This document shows, in pieces, positions 10,180 through 31,689 of a stretch of DNA of 64,000 nt; the stretch's first letter is position 1; every line of letters begins with the position of its first letter. The translations under genes were made by a program, and so were the position numbers. Origin of the DNA: Paraspadella gotoi (lineage: Eukaryota; Chaetognatha); NCBI GenBank assembly GCA_051294375.1, contig CM119268.1, forward strand, positions 4,664,666 to 4,728,665, read 5' to 3'. The notes beneath the pieces are model-generated. The model searched no databases. It was not told where the DNA came from and saw only the letters and a program-made list of their open reading frames with translations.

Positions 10180-11470
10180 TATAAAATTTATTATAAATTT
10201 TTTTATTAAAAAAATGTTCATTAGTATAATGTTGTTCGTTCCTCACTTTTAAAATTTTAATTGAAGTTAAATTTAGTAATTTTACTACGCCTTATTATCC
10301 ATATCAAATTACCCTTAATTGTGCTAAGTAGGGCGTTTTAAAGGGGGGCACCCATATGACTCTTAACCAAAATATTGATAGGCTAGGATAAACCGTTTCC
10401 GATGGCTCAATCTTTCAGAATCGTTTATGAAGAGCAGCTGTGATTCTTTTGGGTGCTGTGGCAGGTGTCGTTTTTGCAACAGTGCTTATCGAATGGCATT
10501 AATAGGTAGAACAAGGTCTGGTTAAGTATATTCAATTCAAATTTTTTATTTTAATGTACACAATACGTCATAAAACGAAAAAAAGAAGAAGTGATACGGA
10601 TTTTCTAAGTTTTGAATCCCTACCCTGTACTTTATATCAAATTGGTACGGCCAATAAAAAAAATTATTAAGCTGTCTTTCCCCTGACTTACCTAGGTTAT
10701 GGTGGGTTAAGACCAACATTAAAAGACTCTTGAAGCTTTCATTCGCCATGTATGTTAACCGCGATCGACTCACGCTCGTTTCCTTTCCCACATCCCTGAG
10801 ATTTTAAAAACTCACAATCGTCGGCGACATTTTCAGCCGATTCCCCGCATCTTCGACACAAACGACGAACGATTGATTAAGAAACCAGATTTATTTCACT
10901 TTTCTTTCTTTTTTTTTTCTTTTTCGGTGAAAAAAAAAGAGGAAGCCTGTGACGTTTTCACGTGAGAAGGTGAAACGCAGGTCGACGAGACCCCGACCCC
11001 GAAAATCGGCGTCCAGAAAATAAAATACTTTTATCATAATCGAATTATGAGTTCGATTTTTTTTTTGTTGCTTCCAATTTATACATTTTTTTCTTCTTTT
11101 TTTTTTTTTTGACGAGTGGGGGGAGTGAAAAAAAAAAATAGTGTGATTAACGAATCTAAGAAAGCGAGAAACGATGCGGTTTGAAAGGCTTAGAACAAGT
11201 TATCTGGTTACCGAGTTAGATAAATAAACTCTGGTGCGAGGGGGGGGGAGAGAAAGAAGTTAACATCACCGGGTGGTCGGAAGTTAACAACGGAGACGAA
11301 TATTTTGGGGGAATGTGAAGGAAAAATGTCGGCAGATTGTGAGGGAGGGTGAAGAAGGAAAAAAGGAGAGAAAAAAGGTAAGTTAATTGAAGAGAATTTT
11401 AGAAAAGTAAATGCATAAAATATTTTAAAAACGAATGTCAAAAGAATAGTAAAGAATCAAAACGGAGATG
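10180..11470. other. No gene seen
   Basis: A/T-rich sequence with homopolymer A and T runs (10905-10940, 11057-11150) and one G-rich stretch at 11230. Short frames at 10546-10791 and 11208-11441 on the minus strand show no family motif or splice pattern I recognise. Confidence 0.5.
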
Positions 11471-11484
11471 ATGGAATTAAAACG

Positions 11485-11570
<86 letters not shown>

Positions 11571-11582
11571 GAGAGAGAGACA
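11485..11582 (+). repeat. (GA)n microsatellite
   Basis: About 95 bases of GA repeat ending in GACAGA-type variants. Confidence 0.95.
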
Positions 11583-12379
11583 GAAAGACATACTGACATA
11601 CAGACAGAAAACAAACCCAAATTTATCGTATTATAAAATGGTTTCTTAGACCCAAAATGAAACGTAAGGACAATATTATTTTTATCACGAATCTACGTCG
11701 CTGTCAAGTCTAACTGCGTTAAAGTAAATCTGCGTCTGAAGAATTTCCGCGTTAATATTAATTGCGTCGGCGTTTTGTAAGTATTACGCCGGTGACGGTC
11801 AAGTTGGACGACTCAAGAAGAAAGAACGCAAAAAAAGGTTTACAAAATTACGCAGTCAGACAATCGATCTCTCGAGATTTACGCATACAATTTTATTTAG
11901 AATTCAGGCGATTTAATCACCCAGAGTCCCAGACTGACTTGTCAAAATGCACTGTGATGCTCTATGTTGTTGAAAGATTAATTGAAAGTAATTGCATTAT
12001 TGTAAGGGGCAAGATAGCTTGTTTATTGCACTAATGGATAGTTTTCATATTGGCTTTTCAAATTTCAGTCGTTAAAACTTTGCCCAAACCCTTTTATCTC
12101 AAGATTGTCTAATTTTTAATTTTGAGGCCAAGAATTGTATTAAATATGTTTAAGTCCCATTCTTAACATTCACCTACATTTTTCATTTTCTGACAGCTAC
12201 AAGCCTTCACTGTCATTGTAAACTTTGCGCTCGTCAACCATCCATCTTCTTATAACGACCGACCCAAGAAAAATGGGAGACATTCACAAAGAGTGACACA
12301 ACTTTATTCGCCGAGAGAGAATTAACCAAATTGCAAGAAGTTCACGCGAAGTGACTCAAAATCACGTGATTTTCTGCCC

Positions 12380-12715
12380 CCAAAATGAAAAAAAAGATAT
12401 CTCCTCTCTCTTTTTTTTTTACCTCTCTTTCCTCTTTTCTCTCTTTTTTTTCTCTTTTTTCTCTTCTCTTTTCTATCTTCTCTCTCTTTTTTCTTCTCTC
12501 TTTCTTCTCTTTTCTCTCTCTTTTTTCTCTTTTCTCTCTTCTCTTTTCTCTCTTCTCTCTCTTTTTTCTTCTGTCTTTCTTCTCTTTTCTCTCTTTCCTC
12601 TCTTTTCTCTGATCTCTCTTCTCTTTTTTCTCTTATCTCTTATTTTCTCTCCTCAATGTATCTTCTCCTCTCTCTTCTCTCCTATCTCCTCTTTATTCTC
12701 TATTCTCTACAGAAG
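12380..12715 (+). repeat. Polypyrimidine (CTTTT/CTCTT) tract
   Basis: Over 300 bases almost purely C and T on the + strand. The two long overlapping frames here encode only Ser/Leu/Phe low complexity and are not considered genes. Confidence 0.9.
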
Positions 12716-12799
12716 GCATCTCATGACTGCAACGACAACAACAACGACGACGACAAGAACTGCAAAGGACAACACAATGTTGAACTTTATAGGGTCGAC

Positions 12800-15460
12800 A
12801 CTTTTTTTTTAATATCATTCTAATGAATTTTTAAATAAATTTTCAATTAATTGAATTAAAATTTATATTGAACTATAACTATGCGTCCATTTCAATTTAT
12901 TTTTTTTTATTTTTTCGCTTGAGTTTATCGCATCCTTGATCACATCTTTGCTTGAGTGAATTGGGTGGTCACACAGAAGTGAGATCCATCGTCCGGATGG
13001 TTATTTCAGATACTTTTTTTTCTTTTTTATTTCCTTTTTTTTTTTTTTACCAAAATCAGTGTCGATCAGCCGATTTTGAGTAAAGAAATAAAAATGCGAA
13101 AAAGAGAAGGAACCATTAGGGGTTTCATCAGCAATAATTCCCGATTTTCTCATTTAGACCCATTTTTCAATTAAACTGATAGAGAGCGAGAGATAAGAAT
13201 ATAGACAGAGACAGACGGACAGAAGAAAACACATGGTTGAAAAAACCTACTAATTAAATATTCTAAAAAAAATAGTAATTTAAATTATAATTAGAAATAG
13301 CCTTTTCACAATCGTTTTACTTCTTTACACTACCACAGGCGTATGTTTTTTAGCCCCTGACCTGTTAAAATCGGAGCTCGATTCCAAAACACACTTCACG
13401 AAGTTCAGGGTTCGAACCCGGGAAACAATAGTTCAGACATGGGAGTGGTTTATATATAGAAATCATTTAATAATCTGTCGCATTTTTACTGTTTTAATTA
13501 TAGCCACTAATTTCATTATCTCAGGAGTATGTCCATCGAGAGTTCAAAGAAACTTTACCTGTCATTTGATTTATCTGTGCGATCTTTAAATTTAAACTGG
13601 TTAGTTAATATATATTTATTTATTTTTTTTAATCATTTACTAATTTATTTATTTGTTATTTATTCTAAAATATCATTATATTTTCATAATGATTTTGTTG
13701 TTACATCGATTACAAAATTGTTAATTAGACCGAATTATAGACAGACAATGAAAAAATTGACAAGACCAATCTATCTACAGACGGACCGACCCTTCGATCA
13801 TCCGATTTCGTTGTATACGGGATCCTCTTCGTAAAATCGAAACCGCCTCGATTTTTTTGACATCTCGATTTCATCGTGTTTTCGTAGGAAAGTGTCTTAA
13901 ATGAGAACTAATTAACCTGTTAAGCGAATTAAGATCCTAAACCCAAGCGGATATCTTTGCCGAAACTTGTTATTGGCATCGTTATTAAGTTGAAAGAAAG
14001 ACAATTAGTAAATCTTAGACTTGGTTTTTCGCCTTTTTTTAGAAAGTTACTAGTAGGCGGGTGGAAAACGGAAACTGCCATTACTGCCAATACTTGTTCG
14101 ACTCATAGAACAGTCTTTTTTTAAAACCCTTTTCGTTATGCTTTCCAGCAGTTATGAAATTGTTGCAACCAATATAAAATTGAAATATTATACCACTTCA
14201 TTGATAGGGAAGCCAGGTACTCTGGGAGTGAATAAACGAGACTGTGAGAGAGTGAGAGTGCTTCAAGCCATTTAGAAAAATTTTGGTCCATTGAAAGTTT
14301 TCTCAGAATTGTATGAAATTTCATTTGGGAAAGTTCCCAAATCAAACTTCTGATCCACCGCATTGACAAAGTTTGGCCCTTCCAATGGTTTTCTCTCCTC
14401 TCTCTCTCTCTCTACAAAATGAATGCAACAATGAATTCATATATCATTTTGTTTGCAATTTTTATCTCGACAACCTCCACAGCCTAAACTGACGGACTTA
14501 TCCAGAGTTAGCAGCTTAGCCTTACGTTTTATCTACAAATAACTCGTTTGAAACAAAACAATCTTGACCTCAGAAATATATATACGTATATTACTATATA
14601 TTTCTTCGAAATGCATTGTTTCAAACCGCATAACGATACAATTCCATTTCGCTTTGGAGCTAAAATACGTTCGTAAATCAGTCGACAGCTGCACCAAAGC
14701 TGTAAAGAAAATTGCAATTTTATTTAAGGCCACAAAAGAATCTTGATAAATATCGACAAAGGTTGATTATCGGTGATAAAGTTTACTCATCGTTGACCTG
14801 TTTTTTTAAAACTAATTATATTACTCTTCTCCGCCGACGGATTTCAAATTTTTTTGAACGAGAAGGATAAAAATTAAAATCGTTAACCATTTAATGATTC
14901 TATTTTTAGTAGTTGAAAAATTTTGTACAACTAGAGAAGGATCCGAAGTTTTTAATTTGTTTTAAAGCTTTAGAAAGGCTCTACGTCTACAATATTTAAT
15001 TCTATTATGAAAAACCGAGTTAAAAAATTTTATGAGCTTACGACGTTAAGAGAACGTGGGAGGATGTATGGTTCCTTTACGGATTTTATTTATTTCTCAA
15101 TGTTAATATCTAATTTAAAACCGATCACAGTGAATCTCCCACCGCCACTAAAACGACAACAACAACGACAACGACAAATAAACTCGTCTCCCCTGGCAAC
15201 CGCGATAGATCCCCAGTCACAACGGGAGATAATCTTTTAATTTTCCTCCCAATCATTTCTCTCTCGTATAAAAAAGCTCGATATCGTCTGAAGTTAACTA
15301 CACAACAAGAAAAGTTATGACCCCTTGATTTGGATTTTCAGGAGCAGCTTAATCATTCTTTTTTTTCCTTTTTTTTTGTGCGAGAAAGTTTTGAGAAAAA
15401 ACAATTGTCTATCGGTTTCAGTATTTATTCATTTTTCTACACTTTTCTGACTTTTTACAT
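12800..15460. other. No gene seen; one B-box-like SINE fragment
   Basis: A/T-rich spacer. At 13405-13425 the sequence GGGTTCGAACCCGGG has a tRNA B box with a self-complementary flank, probably part of a SINE, but no matching A box was found. A dispersed repeat fragment lies at 14218-14265. Short frames at 13529, 14136 and 14529-14746 carry no recognisable motif. Confidence 0.45.
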
Positions 15461-15466
15461 ATTTTA

Positions 15467-15612
<146 letters not shown>

Positions 15613-16199
15613 AGGATATTTTAGGATCCGCTAAAACTTCAAGTTTACTTTAAAAATTCGTTTTGAAAAAAAAAGGCTTTTTGATTCAGTACTCAAATCT
15701 TAAAAAATTTAAGCCCCATTTTAAGATCTTGAAAATGAATAGAGCTATTACTACATTCCATCCAACAAGTATACAGCGTCCGATGTACAATATACATTAC
15801 AAATAATCAATACCAAACCCCCAATTCCTTATTACCTCAAATTGAGGTAATAAAGTTCTCAATGCCCAATGAGCTTCGACTCTGTCATCCCATTTTCGCG
15901 TGAAAGTCCTCCGACCTTCGGTTGACCCCGCGACTTGTCTCCACACACACACACTCGCACGCACTCACACACAAAAGTTCAGATCCTCATTCGTTAAAAC
16001 CAAAACTTTTTTTTTCTTTCAAAAAACTGAAGTTTATTGTCATTTTTTTTTCTTTCTTTCTTTTACTCGTCGCGATTTAATTTTTCTCTTCGGGCAAAAA
16101 GTTTTCGACGTTTTTGTCATCTTCGTCGTCGGTTGTCATCGTGTTGGTAGTTGATTTCTTAGTTCCATTTCGGACAATGGCTATGAGGATGACTGTAAG

Positions 16200-16202
<3 letters not shown>

Positions 16203-16254
<52 letters not shown>
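16203..16254 (+). repeat. (GA)n microsatellite
   Basis: About 50 bases of GA, some 700 bases upstream of the intermediate filament start codon. Confidence 0.9.
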
Positions 16255-16256
<2 letters not shown>

Positions 16257-16559
16257 TGAATGAAGTTCTAATGAAGAGTAAAATTTTGTCAAAAATCTAA
16301 CCGGGTTCCCGAATAAAACACATCATTAAGATCATGAGTATCTGCGAATAAGCATTGAGTATCTGATACATCAAAAAGAATTGCAGTATCACAGTATTAG
16401 TTGAGTTTTTCCGCACCGTCCTTCACACCCTCTGGACAACCGGCTTCTCCCAGGCCTTTATTTCTTTTCTCTTTATTTTATTTTTTTTTTACAAATTTCG
16501 TAAAAATAAGAGTCATTGGGTCACCAGAGGTCATCTCTAGAGAGAGACGCTTCCTCAGT

Positions 16560-16800
16560 TCCGAACGTTGATTGGCCGATTCGACGTCACGTGATCGAAT
16601 GACACCGGTGACGATTCTGATTGGTCGACGAGTGACGCGTCTGATTGGCCCATTCTTGGTACATCCTTTCGATCTCCGCGTTCGTGTCCCCGTCGCGACC
16701 CCCGTTGCCGTCGTCGTCGTCGTCGTCCTCGTCGTCGTCGTTCTCCTCCTCCAGCGACAGCCTCCCCCCTTTCTTCCCCATCTCCATAAAAGGGACGTCT
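16560..16800 (+). promoter_or_regulatory. Promoter of the intermediate filament gene: CCAAT cluster, CRE/E-box, TATA-like site
   Basis: Three ATTGG (inverted CCAAT, NF-Y type) motifs at 16571, 16620 and 16644 surround GACGTCACGTG near 16583, which combines a CRE-like TGACGTCA core variant and a CACGTG E-box. A TATA-like CATAAAAGGG lies near 16787, about 150 bases before the ATG at 16942, and is followed by a CT-rich leader. A similar CCAAT cluster precedes the Ly-6-like gene at 31.5 kb. Assignment is by motif only. Confidence 0.55.
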
Positions 16801-16941
16801 GGCCGGGAGACCCTTCGCATTTTCTCTCTCCCTCTCTCTCGGCTCCCAAGGAGTCTCTGTCTCTGTCTCTGTCTCTCTCTCTCGTTTCGGAATCTTTCGT
16901 CGATTCTCTCCGCCGACTTTTGACGACAAAGAGAAACAAAG

Positions 16942-25404
<8,463 letters not shown>

Positions 25405-25406
25405 AG

Positions 25407-25407
<1 letters not shown>

Positions 25408-25500
<93 letters not shown>
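25408..25500 (+). repeat. (CT)n microsatellite in the 3' UTR
   Basis: About 90 bases of CT starting four bases after the filament stop codon, so likely transcribed in the 3' UTR. Confidence 0.95.
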
Positions 25501-25502
<2 letters not shown>

Positions 25503-25504
25503 CA

Positions 25505-27110
25505 CGCAAAAGCCAATGGAACCGAGTCACGCTGGATCACGGACTGGAACCAAATAATTTTTTTTTTAATGGAACGACGGCCAATCGAACTGTATTAATC
25601 GCTACGCAGCTGAATAGAAAAAAGGAAACATATAAGAAGAGGAAATTGTTTATTAAAATATATAAACATCTATTCTTCGCTTTCTCCCACTTTTGTTCTT
25701 TTTTTTTCATTCTTTGTCTCTTCTTTTCCCAAAAATTCCGTCGTAGACGTAGATTTTGATGGCATCGCTAAAGCACAACTAAATCGTTGAACGTTACGAT
25801 CGAAAAACAAAACACTTGTTTTATTTTATTTTTTTTTTTTTTTTGAAATATTCGATTTGTTCAAATCTGCAATCGATTATACTTTTTATAGTAATAAACA
25901 GAGCAAAACTATTACTTGGATATTACTGTTTTTTTTCTTTTACGGAAAGGAGATCAAATTGACTTTTCATTACTCATTTTTGTCAAAAAATTTACTTCGT
26001 TTAAGAATAATAGTTTTTTTAATATTTATTTTGAATATTTCTAACGGAAATATGTCTTCATTGAATTTTAGCAAAAGAGGGAAAAACGACATTATTTATT
26101 AATTTCAACATCTGATTACATTTTTCAACTTTTGTTAAACTTGATGAAATTAAGACACGGTTAACTCGTTTTAGACCATACAATATGATTTTCAAAGGAC
26201 AATTAAGGGTTCAAATGTGAAATTTTTTAGTGAAAATGTTGAAGTAGAAAGTCACCTCATCTTGTTTTTGTAATAAAAAAAAACCCTTTGTTCTGGGTAA
26301 TAGTATAATGATTATTCAGTTGTTTTAGCAACAAAAAAACAATCCGGAAGGAAATTAGTGTCTTTTTAAGACAGAAGTTGAAATGTTTTTTGACAGAAGA
26401 AAATTTCCTATTCTCTTTAGTTAGCTTCAAGCATATTTAATCTAGCTGCATTATTATACCATATTTTAAATGTCATAGACAGTTCATGTAATTTATTTTC
26501 ATGAAGTTATAAAATAAATACAAACAATAGATATTAAGTTTTAGAAAAAAAAAAAATTCGTGTCGCATCAAATGAGAAGCGAAATTTAAGCAGCGAAAAT
26601 AAAAAAGTAAATTGTAAAGCAAATCTTGCAAATACTTGCAAACAATTTTGCGTCAAGGCAAAGCACTCGTCGGTTTATCAAACCTTTTTCATTCGCATGC
26701 AAACATTAAGAGTTTATCTCCGTAACATTTTTGGTTAGAATTTGTTTTGAGCCGAATAAGTGAATAATGTGTACAATTTGGCAATTGGCCGTTCTTGAAC
26801 AAAAATTTATGGCCTTGAAAAACCTTTTTTTAAATTAAAGAGGCTAAATTTACTCAATTTACTTAGATCATAGGAAACATTTTGAGAAAAGTCAATTAAA
26901 CTGTGGTCCTAAATTTCTATTTGCGTTCCTAAGAATATCATTTTCTTATGTAAAATATTAATAAAAATATTAGGTAATTTTGATTTCAGTCTTAAATTTT
27001 TAGGGGTACTTCATTGAGGGCGGACAAGCAAGCGAAACCACTAGAAAAGCACCTAACTCACCTAAAATGCTGATTTAAAAACACAAACTTTAATAATAAA
27101 AATTAATAAA
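25505..27110. other. Filament 3' UTR and spacer; no gene seen
   Basis: A/T-rich. Candidate poly(A) signals for the filament transcript lie between 25650 and 25670 (ATTAAAATATA). The short frame at 25857-26102 has no supporting feature. Confidence 0.4.
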
Positions 27111-27112
27111 AA

Positions 27113-27275
27113 TTAATTTCTAATCCGAAAATATTCCCGGAGGAAGAGGAGGAAGAGGAGAAGGAAAGGAAGAAGAAGATCCGGAACGAAGATGGAACCG
27201 GAATTGCAAGGTTCCGTCTCATCCTCTCGATGATTGGGACAGTAGCATCGGTAGGCCGTAATCTTGTAGACGGGC
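27113..27275 (-). CDS. Alternative last exon B of the Ly-6-like gene
   Basis: After a strong acceptor (CTCTCTCTCAG) it encodes PVYKITAYRCYCPNHREDE, then EPCNSGS, and a hydrophobic end (LLLPFLLLFLLFL) before TAA. It is 163 bases, the same length and phase as exon A at 29129. The tail would serve as a GPI signal or a single membrane anchor. Confidence 0.75.
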
Positions 27276-30200
27276 CTGAGAGAGAGAGAGAGAGAGAGAG
27301 GCGCGGGTGAGGGCAAGGGATAAGGATAGGGTGAATCCGTTCGGAGAAAAAGAAAAGAGAAAAAAAGTGAGGAACAGAAAACGCGGGACAAACTAGTAGT
27401 AGGGCGGATCGGCATTTTTTTTTTTGGCTCCACTTTTTCTAATTAGACCCAGACTTTAAATGAATCTACGTTGCCTACATTAGTGGAAAGTAAACTTTTT
27501 TTAACCTCGGTATAAATGTCGGTATAAAAGTCGATAAAAAGTTTGTAAAAAAGTTCGTAAAAATTTGTATAAAAAAGATTGGTATTTGAACAACTTTATC
27601 ATTTTCTCTGGCTCGATAAAAACTTTCGGGAAAATGAGGTGCTTGCGATTAATGATCTTCCCACTAAAGTTGTTTCCCGTTACAGTAAAAATGTAAGTAA
27701 TATTTACATACCTGTTCTATAAAAATTAAAAGAATTAACAAAAAAATTGTTTTATCTTATTCACATCAACAATCCTGAAGTAAAAAATAAGCTGGGGCGG
27801 CTTAAAATGTAAACAGTAAATGAAACGATTTTTTCCTTATTGAGGTTACATTTCCGTAGTTTTTTTAACATTTTTAACCACCCTTTTTATGCTATAAATT
27901 CTGCGATATCTAAAAACACAGAGTAATAAATATACATTAAAATAAAAAATTAATAAAATAAATCCCTATTCAAAAAGCTAATTTTAAGAGCTAATATAAA
28001 AGCCATTATGAAAATGAGGCAAAAATTAATAATGAATACGAAAATACTATTTGATATTAATAGGCATTAAGGGATAAATTCTGAAGATAGGGCTAATTAT
28101 AAAAATTTGGTCAAGAGCTTTAGTCACCTAGTAAGCTTTCCCTGATTATTACTTATTCACTGGAACAAGATCATCTAACACTATGCTACAGCTTGACGGC
28201 ACAATTTTAGCGTTATAGCTATAGTAGTAAGCCCGGAAAAAATACTACTTTTATAAGATTTAAGTTATATAAAACCTATAAGCTGAGGCGGGGACAATCT
28301 GAATCCCACATTTCTTGTAAACCTGTTATTTGACAGCAACATTTTCATGCTCAGTATAAGTGAAAGTAAAAATTTGGAAAGAAAATTTAAGAATTTTCTT
28401 TTAAAAAGTTTAAATTGATTTTGCAATTAACCTATAAAAAATTGATTGAAGAGTAAATCTAAAAAACAATTCGGTCTTAACAATCATATTTATTATTTTT
28501 ATATTATAAATTCAATGCATGTTATTTACTAAATGTTTAAAAATATAAAACTTTTTTTTGAAAACTTGAATCTAAATACAAAATTTAATTTATTCAAAAT
28601 GGACAAATTTTAATTTCACTGTATACTCAGAAACAACAGCAAGACTTTCATGCAGCGGTAGAAAACTAGCAAGCAGTTGAACAATCTCAAGTTGATAGCC
28701 TTTTTTCAATTAATTTTCTAAATTAAATATACTACAGTATCACTATAAACGAAAGAGATAATCTCTGATTTAAAAAAGACTCTTGAATGGATATTTTAAC
28801 ATTTTTAGACAATCTTATCACGCAAATAGTGTTTTTCTTTTATTATTTAAAAATCTTGAATTTCAGTTATCACGAGAGATTGCTCCAAAAAACTGAATGA
28901 CAGAAAAGGGGATACGTTTTAATATCCGTCGGTTTGTAAAAATAAGAATTCTAGGAGGCACTGTGTCAGAAAAAATGCTCGTCGGAAGATGAACAAACGA
29001 GTCACTGTGTCAGAAAAAAAAAACATAATATATAGAAAATAATATTTATAATGTCAAACGAAGCGGGAAACATAAAATAATGAAAAAAGAAAAGAAAAGA
29101 AAAGAAAAACAAAACAAAGAAAACAGAGCTAAGATTTTGGATAGAAAACGAAGCCGAGAAAATATATGGCGAGAAAGCCCAAGGTAGTTGAGGAGAAAGG
29201 GATTAGGGACGAGCCCAAATTGCACGGGTCGAGCTCATCGGGTCTGTGATTGGGACAGTAACATCTGTATGCTCTGACTTTGTATCGCGGGCTTTTTTTT
29301 TCATTGGAGAGAGGGTGGTTGGGGAATTTTGAAAAATTCGGCGGTTAGTGGTTTTTAAGTGGAAGTGGGAGGGTTTTTTCGTTTTATGGTGGGAAGAGGG
29401 TCGAAAGGGAAAATTAAGGAAAAAAAAAGGATAAAGAAAAAGAGATATAAGGTTGAGTCAAATTTGGTCGAATTCGCAGGAGGCAGCTTGTAACAAATAA
29501 ATAATTAATTTTTTTTTATTTGTTTGAATAAATTTTTAATTGGTTGCATTTTTTTTGGCTCGGATTCTGATGAATAAAATCCGCTTTTTTAAAAACTCAT
29601 GTTTTTTTGATAACGATTTTCGCCATACGTTTTGTAAGGGATGGTGACAAAACATTATCGCAGTAAGTATTCAACTTCTTTTCAATATGAAAAATCAGAG
29701 TGAGTTGCAGAATAGAAAACGAGGCTCACTTCAGGGTCATCTGGATTTTTGATTGACATATTCTAATAACAAATTTCTCGTACTCTATTATTACTTAATC
29801 TATTCTATTCTATGCTAGTCTATTCTATTCTATTATATTCTTAATTTCTAATTCTGTATTTAGTCTATATTTTCTATTCTGCAACAAAACCAACTTTGAC
29901 ATAATTTCCCTATTTCACCAAAAAAAAACCCCCAAAAAACACGGTTTTGTTGAAAAAATTTTTCATCGACCATCCATTTTCGAGTTAGAATCGGATATTA
30001 CATACAATATGATTTAAAAACGCCATTAAAACTAGGTTACATTAACATTAATCTAAATTCATGATTTTTTTACCTCATGTGTTCGATGAGCAAATTTTCG
30101 CAGTATTCGTCCCAAAGTTTTCCCTTCATATTTTCGTCGCTGTCGTCTTGGGGATATTCCTTTGGCGGGGGGGCGCAGCCCTCCAGGATGTACTGTATTA

Positions 30201-30799
30201 TATATAATGAAAACTCTATTGACATGTTTTAAAATAATGAACGAATACATGGTAGACTGTAGACTCTACTGCCTACCATCTGTAGAGCCATAATTTTACT
30301 AATTCTAGATTTAGTCTCAGTCTTAAAGCAAAGAAAACCTAGTGGTTTCAGATTAATTGGAATTTGATCATTTGATTTACCAAATCAAAAAGTATTTTAG
30401 GATTTTAAATTTTTAATAGTTTGTTTATTGAATAATTAGATAATCTTTATATTTTATATTTTTATATAGATTTTAAAAATTTGAAAATGTTTTTAATATT
30501 TTTCATATTACAAATATTTAAAATACTCTCTATATTCTAATATTTCTAACCATTGTGGACGTGTTCTTTTCTTGCGTCTTGATATTTCTCACGCAAGTCG
30601 TTTCCTTTTCCGTACAATTTTCCTGCGAATAGACAATACGAAACTATATTATACATCATTAATAAATAAACAATTATTAAATTAAAGATTTTGAAAGTAA
30701 ATGGGCTGACCCGAACGCAGGTATCGAGGTAAATCGTCTCGTCGCCCTTAGAACCAGGACCGATTTTCATGGAGCAATGCTTGTCGTAGTCGGGATTTT

Positions 30800-30879
<80 letters not shown>

Positions 30880-31056
30880 CAGTATGATCACGTGTTTTAA
30901 AATAATAAAATAAATAATAATAAAAACAACAACAACAACGCATACCTTCGTCCGTGTCTGGCAACGTCTTCCATCTGTATGTTTCCGATCTTCGCCAGCA
31001 TTGACGCGGCTTGATATTAGATAAGCATTGGAATTTAATATTTGAGAGAAGGATAA

Positions 31057-31118
<62 letters not shown>

Positions 31119-31256
31119 GGTCTGTGCGTCTCAACTCGTCCTCGTCTCCCCATTTACCTGTTCAGGCGTGTGCTCCATCGAAAACCCATTGTCCAGTATC
31201 AAAACGAAAGTCAACGTGACGCCAAGCAAAATTTGGTTCCTCCTTTCGACCGTCAT
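27113..31256 (-). CDS. Small secreted Cys-rich protein, Ly-6/uPAR-like, probably GPI-anchored, with duplicated last exon
   Basis: Not a named gene to me. Minus-strand exons: 31256-31158, 31009-30946, 30799-30711, 30622-30551, 30192-30074, then one of two last exons (29291-29129 or 27275-27113). All joins are in phase, giving 201 residues either way. Residues 1 to about 26 form a signal peptide (hydrophobic LLGVTLTFVLIL). The body has about ten Cys: CWRRSETYRW, HCSMKIG, DTCVR, ENCTEKETTCVR, EGCAPPP, EYCENLL, then RCYCPNH and PCN. A closing Cys-Asn followed by a short hydrophobic tail is typical of Ly-6/uPAR three-finger proteins, which are usually attached by GPI and act as ligand-binding or receptor-modulating surface proteins. 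The long loops and number of residues between Cys differ from classical members, so the family call is moderate. A CCAAT cluster lies about 270-330 bases upstream. Confidence 0.7.
27280..29120. other. Intron between alternative last exons; no other gene seen
   Basis: A/T-rich with a GA run at 27280-27300. No repeats with clear ends were found. Confidence 0.4.
29129..29291 (-). CDS. Alternative last exon A of the Ly-6-like gene
   Basis: Encodes PRYKVRAYRCYCPNHRPDE, then DPCNLGSS and a hydrophobic end (TLGFLAIYFLGFVF) before TAG. It is 163 bases and matches exon B residue for residue over the Cys block. Its acceptor is poor (a run of A before the AG), so exon B may be preferred, or exon A's junction may be affected by a homopolymer error. 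Confidence 0.7.
30800..30877 (+). repeat. (GA)n microsatellite
   Basis: About 75 bases of GA. On the minus strand this is the polypyrimidine tract directly before the acceptor of Ly-6-like exon 3. Confidence 0.95.
31058..31125 (+). repeat. (CTGT)n microsatellite
   Basis: About 65 bases of CTGT in intron 1 of the Ly-6-like gene. Confidence 0.95.
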
Positions 31257-31520
31257 CTTATTGCTGAATCGTCCTCAACGGTCTGGCGGATGACCGTGGG
31301 GTTTTTTTTTATTGAAGTTGGAAGCCCTTTTCGTTGCACGTGGAATTTTTTTAAAAAAATTACAACAAATCGAGGTTTTATGTTTTAAGTTTTAAATCAT
31401 ATTAATAATAGCAACGTTGTTCATAAAGAAACGAAGTTATTGCAAATCGGCAAATGTTTTATCGTCCTGTGGAATGATGCCAAAAACGAGGAAGACGTCC
31501 CGGGAAAAGAAGGGCGGACG

Positions 31521-31588
31521 GCCAATCAGTTTCGAGCAGAGATTGGCGGCCAATCAAAAGGCGAGCTGCGCGATTGGCTCGACCAATG
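31521..31588 (-). promoter_or_regulatory. CCAAT-box cluster, promoter of the Ly-6-like gene
   Basis: Five CCAAT/ATTGG motifs (31522, 31542, 31550, 31573, 31583) in 68 bases, 265-332 bases upstream of the minus-strand start codon at 31256. Such spacing is typical of NF-Y-bound promoters. A GA tract at 31648-31685 lies further upstream. No TATA box is obvious. Confidence 0.55.
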
Positions 31589-31644
31589 GGAAGAAGCGAT
31601 GAGTTGAAGCAGCACGCGGATTCGCAACGGTGGAGGGGGAGTTG

Positions 31645-31687
<43 letters not shown>

Positions 31688-31689
31688 AT

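Noticed and set aside
12351-12812. 153-residue + strand frame
   Set aside because: Pure translation of a CT-rich low-complexity tract with no domain or splice signals.
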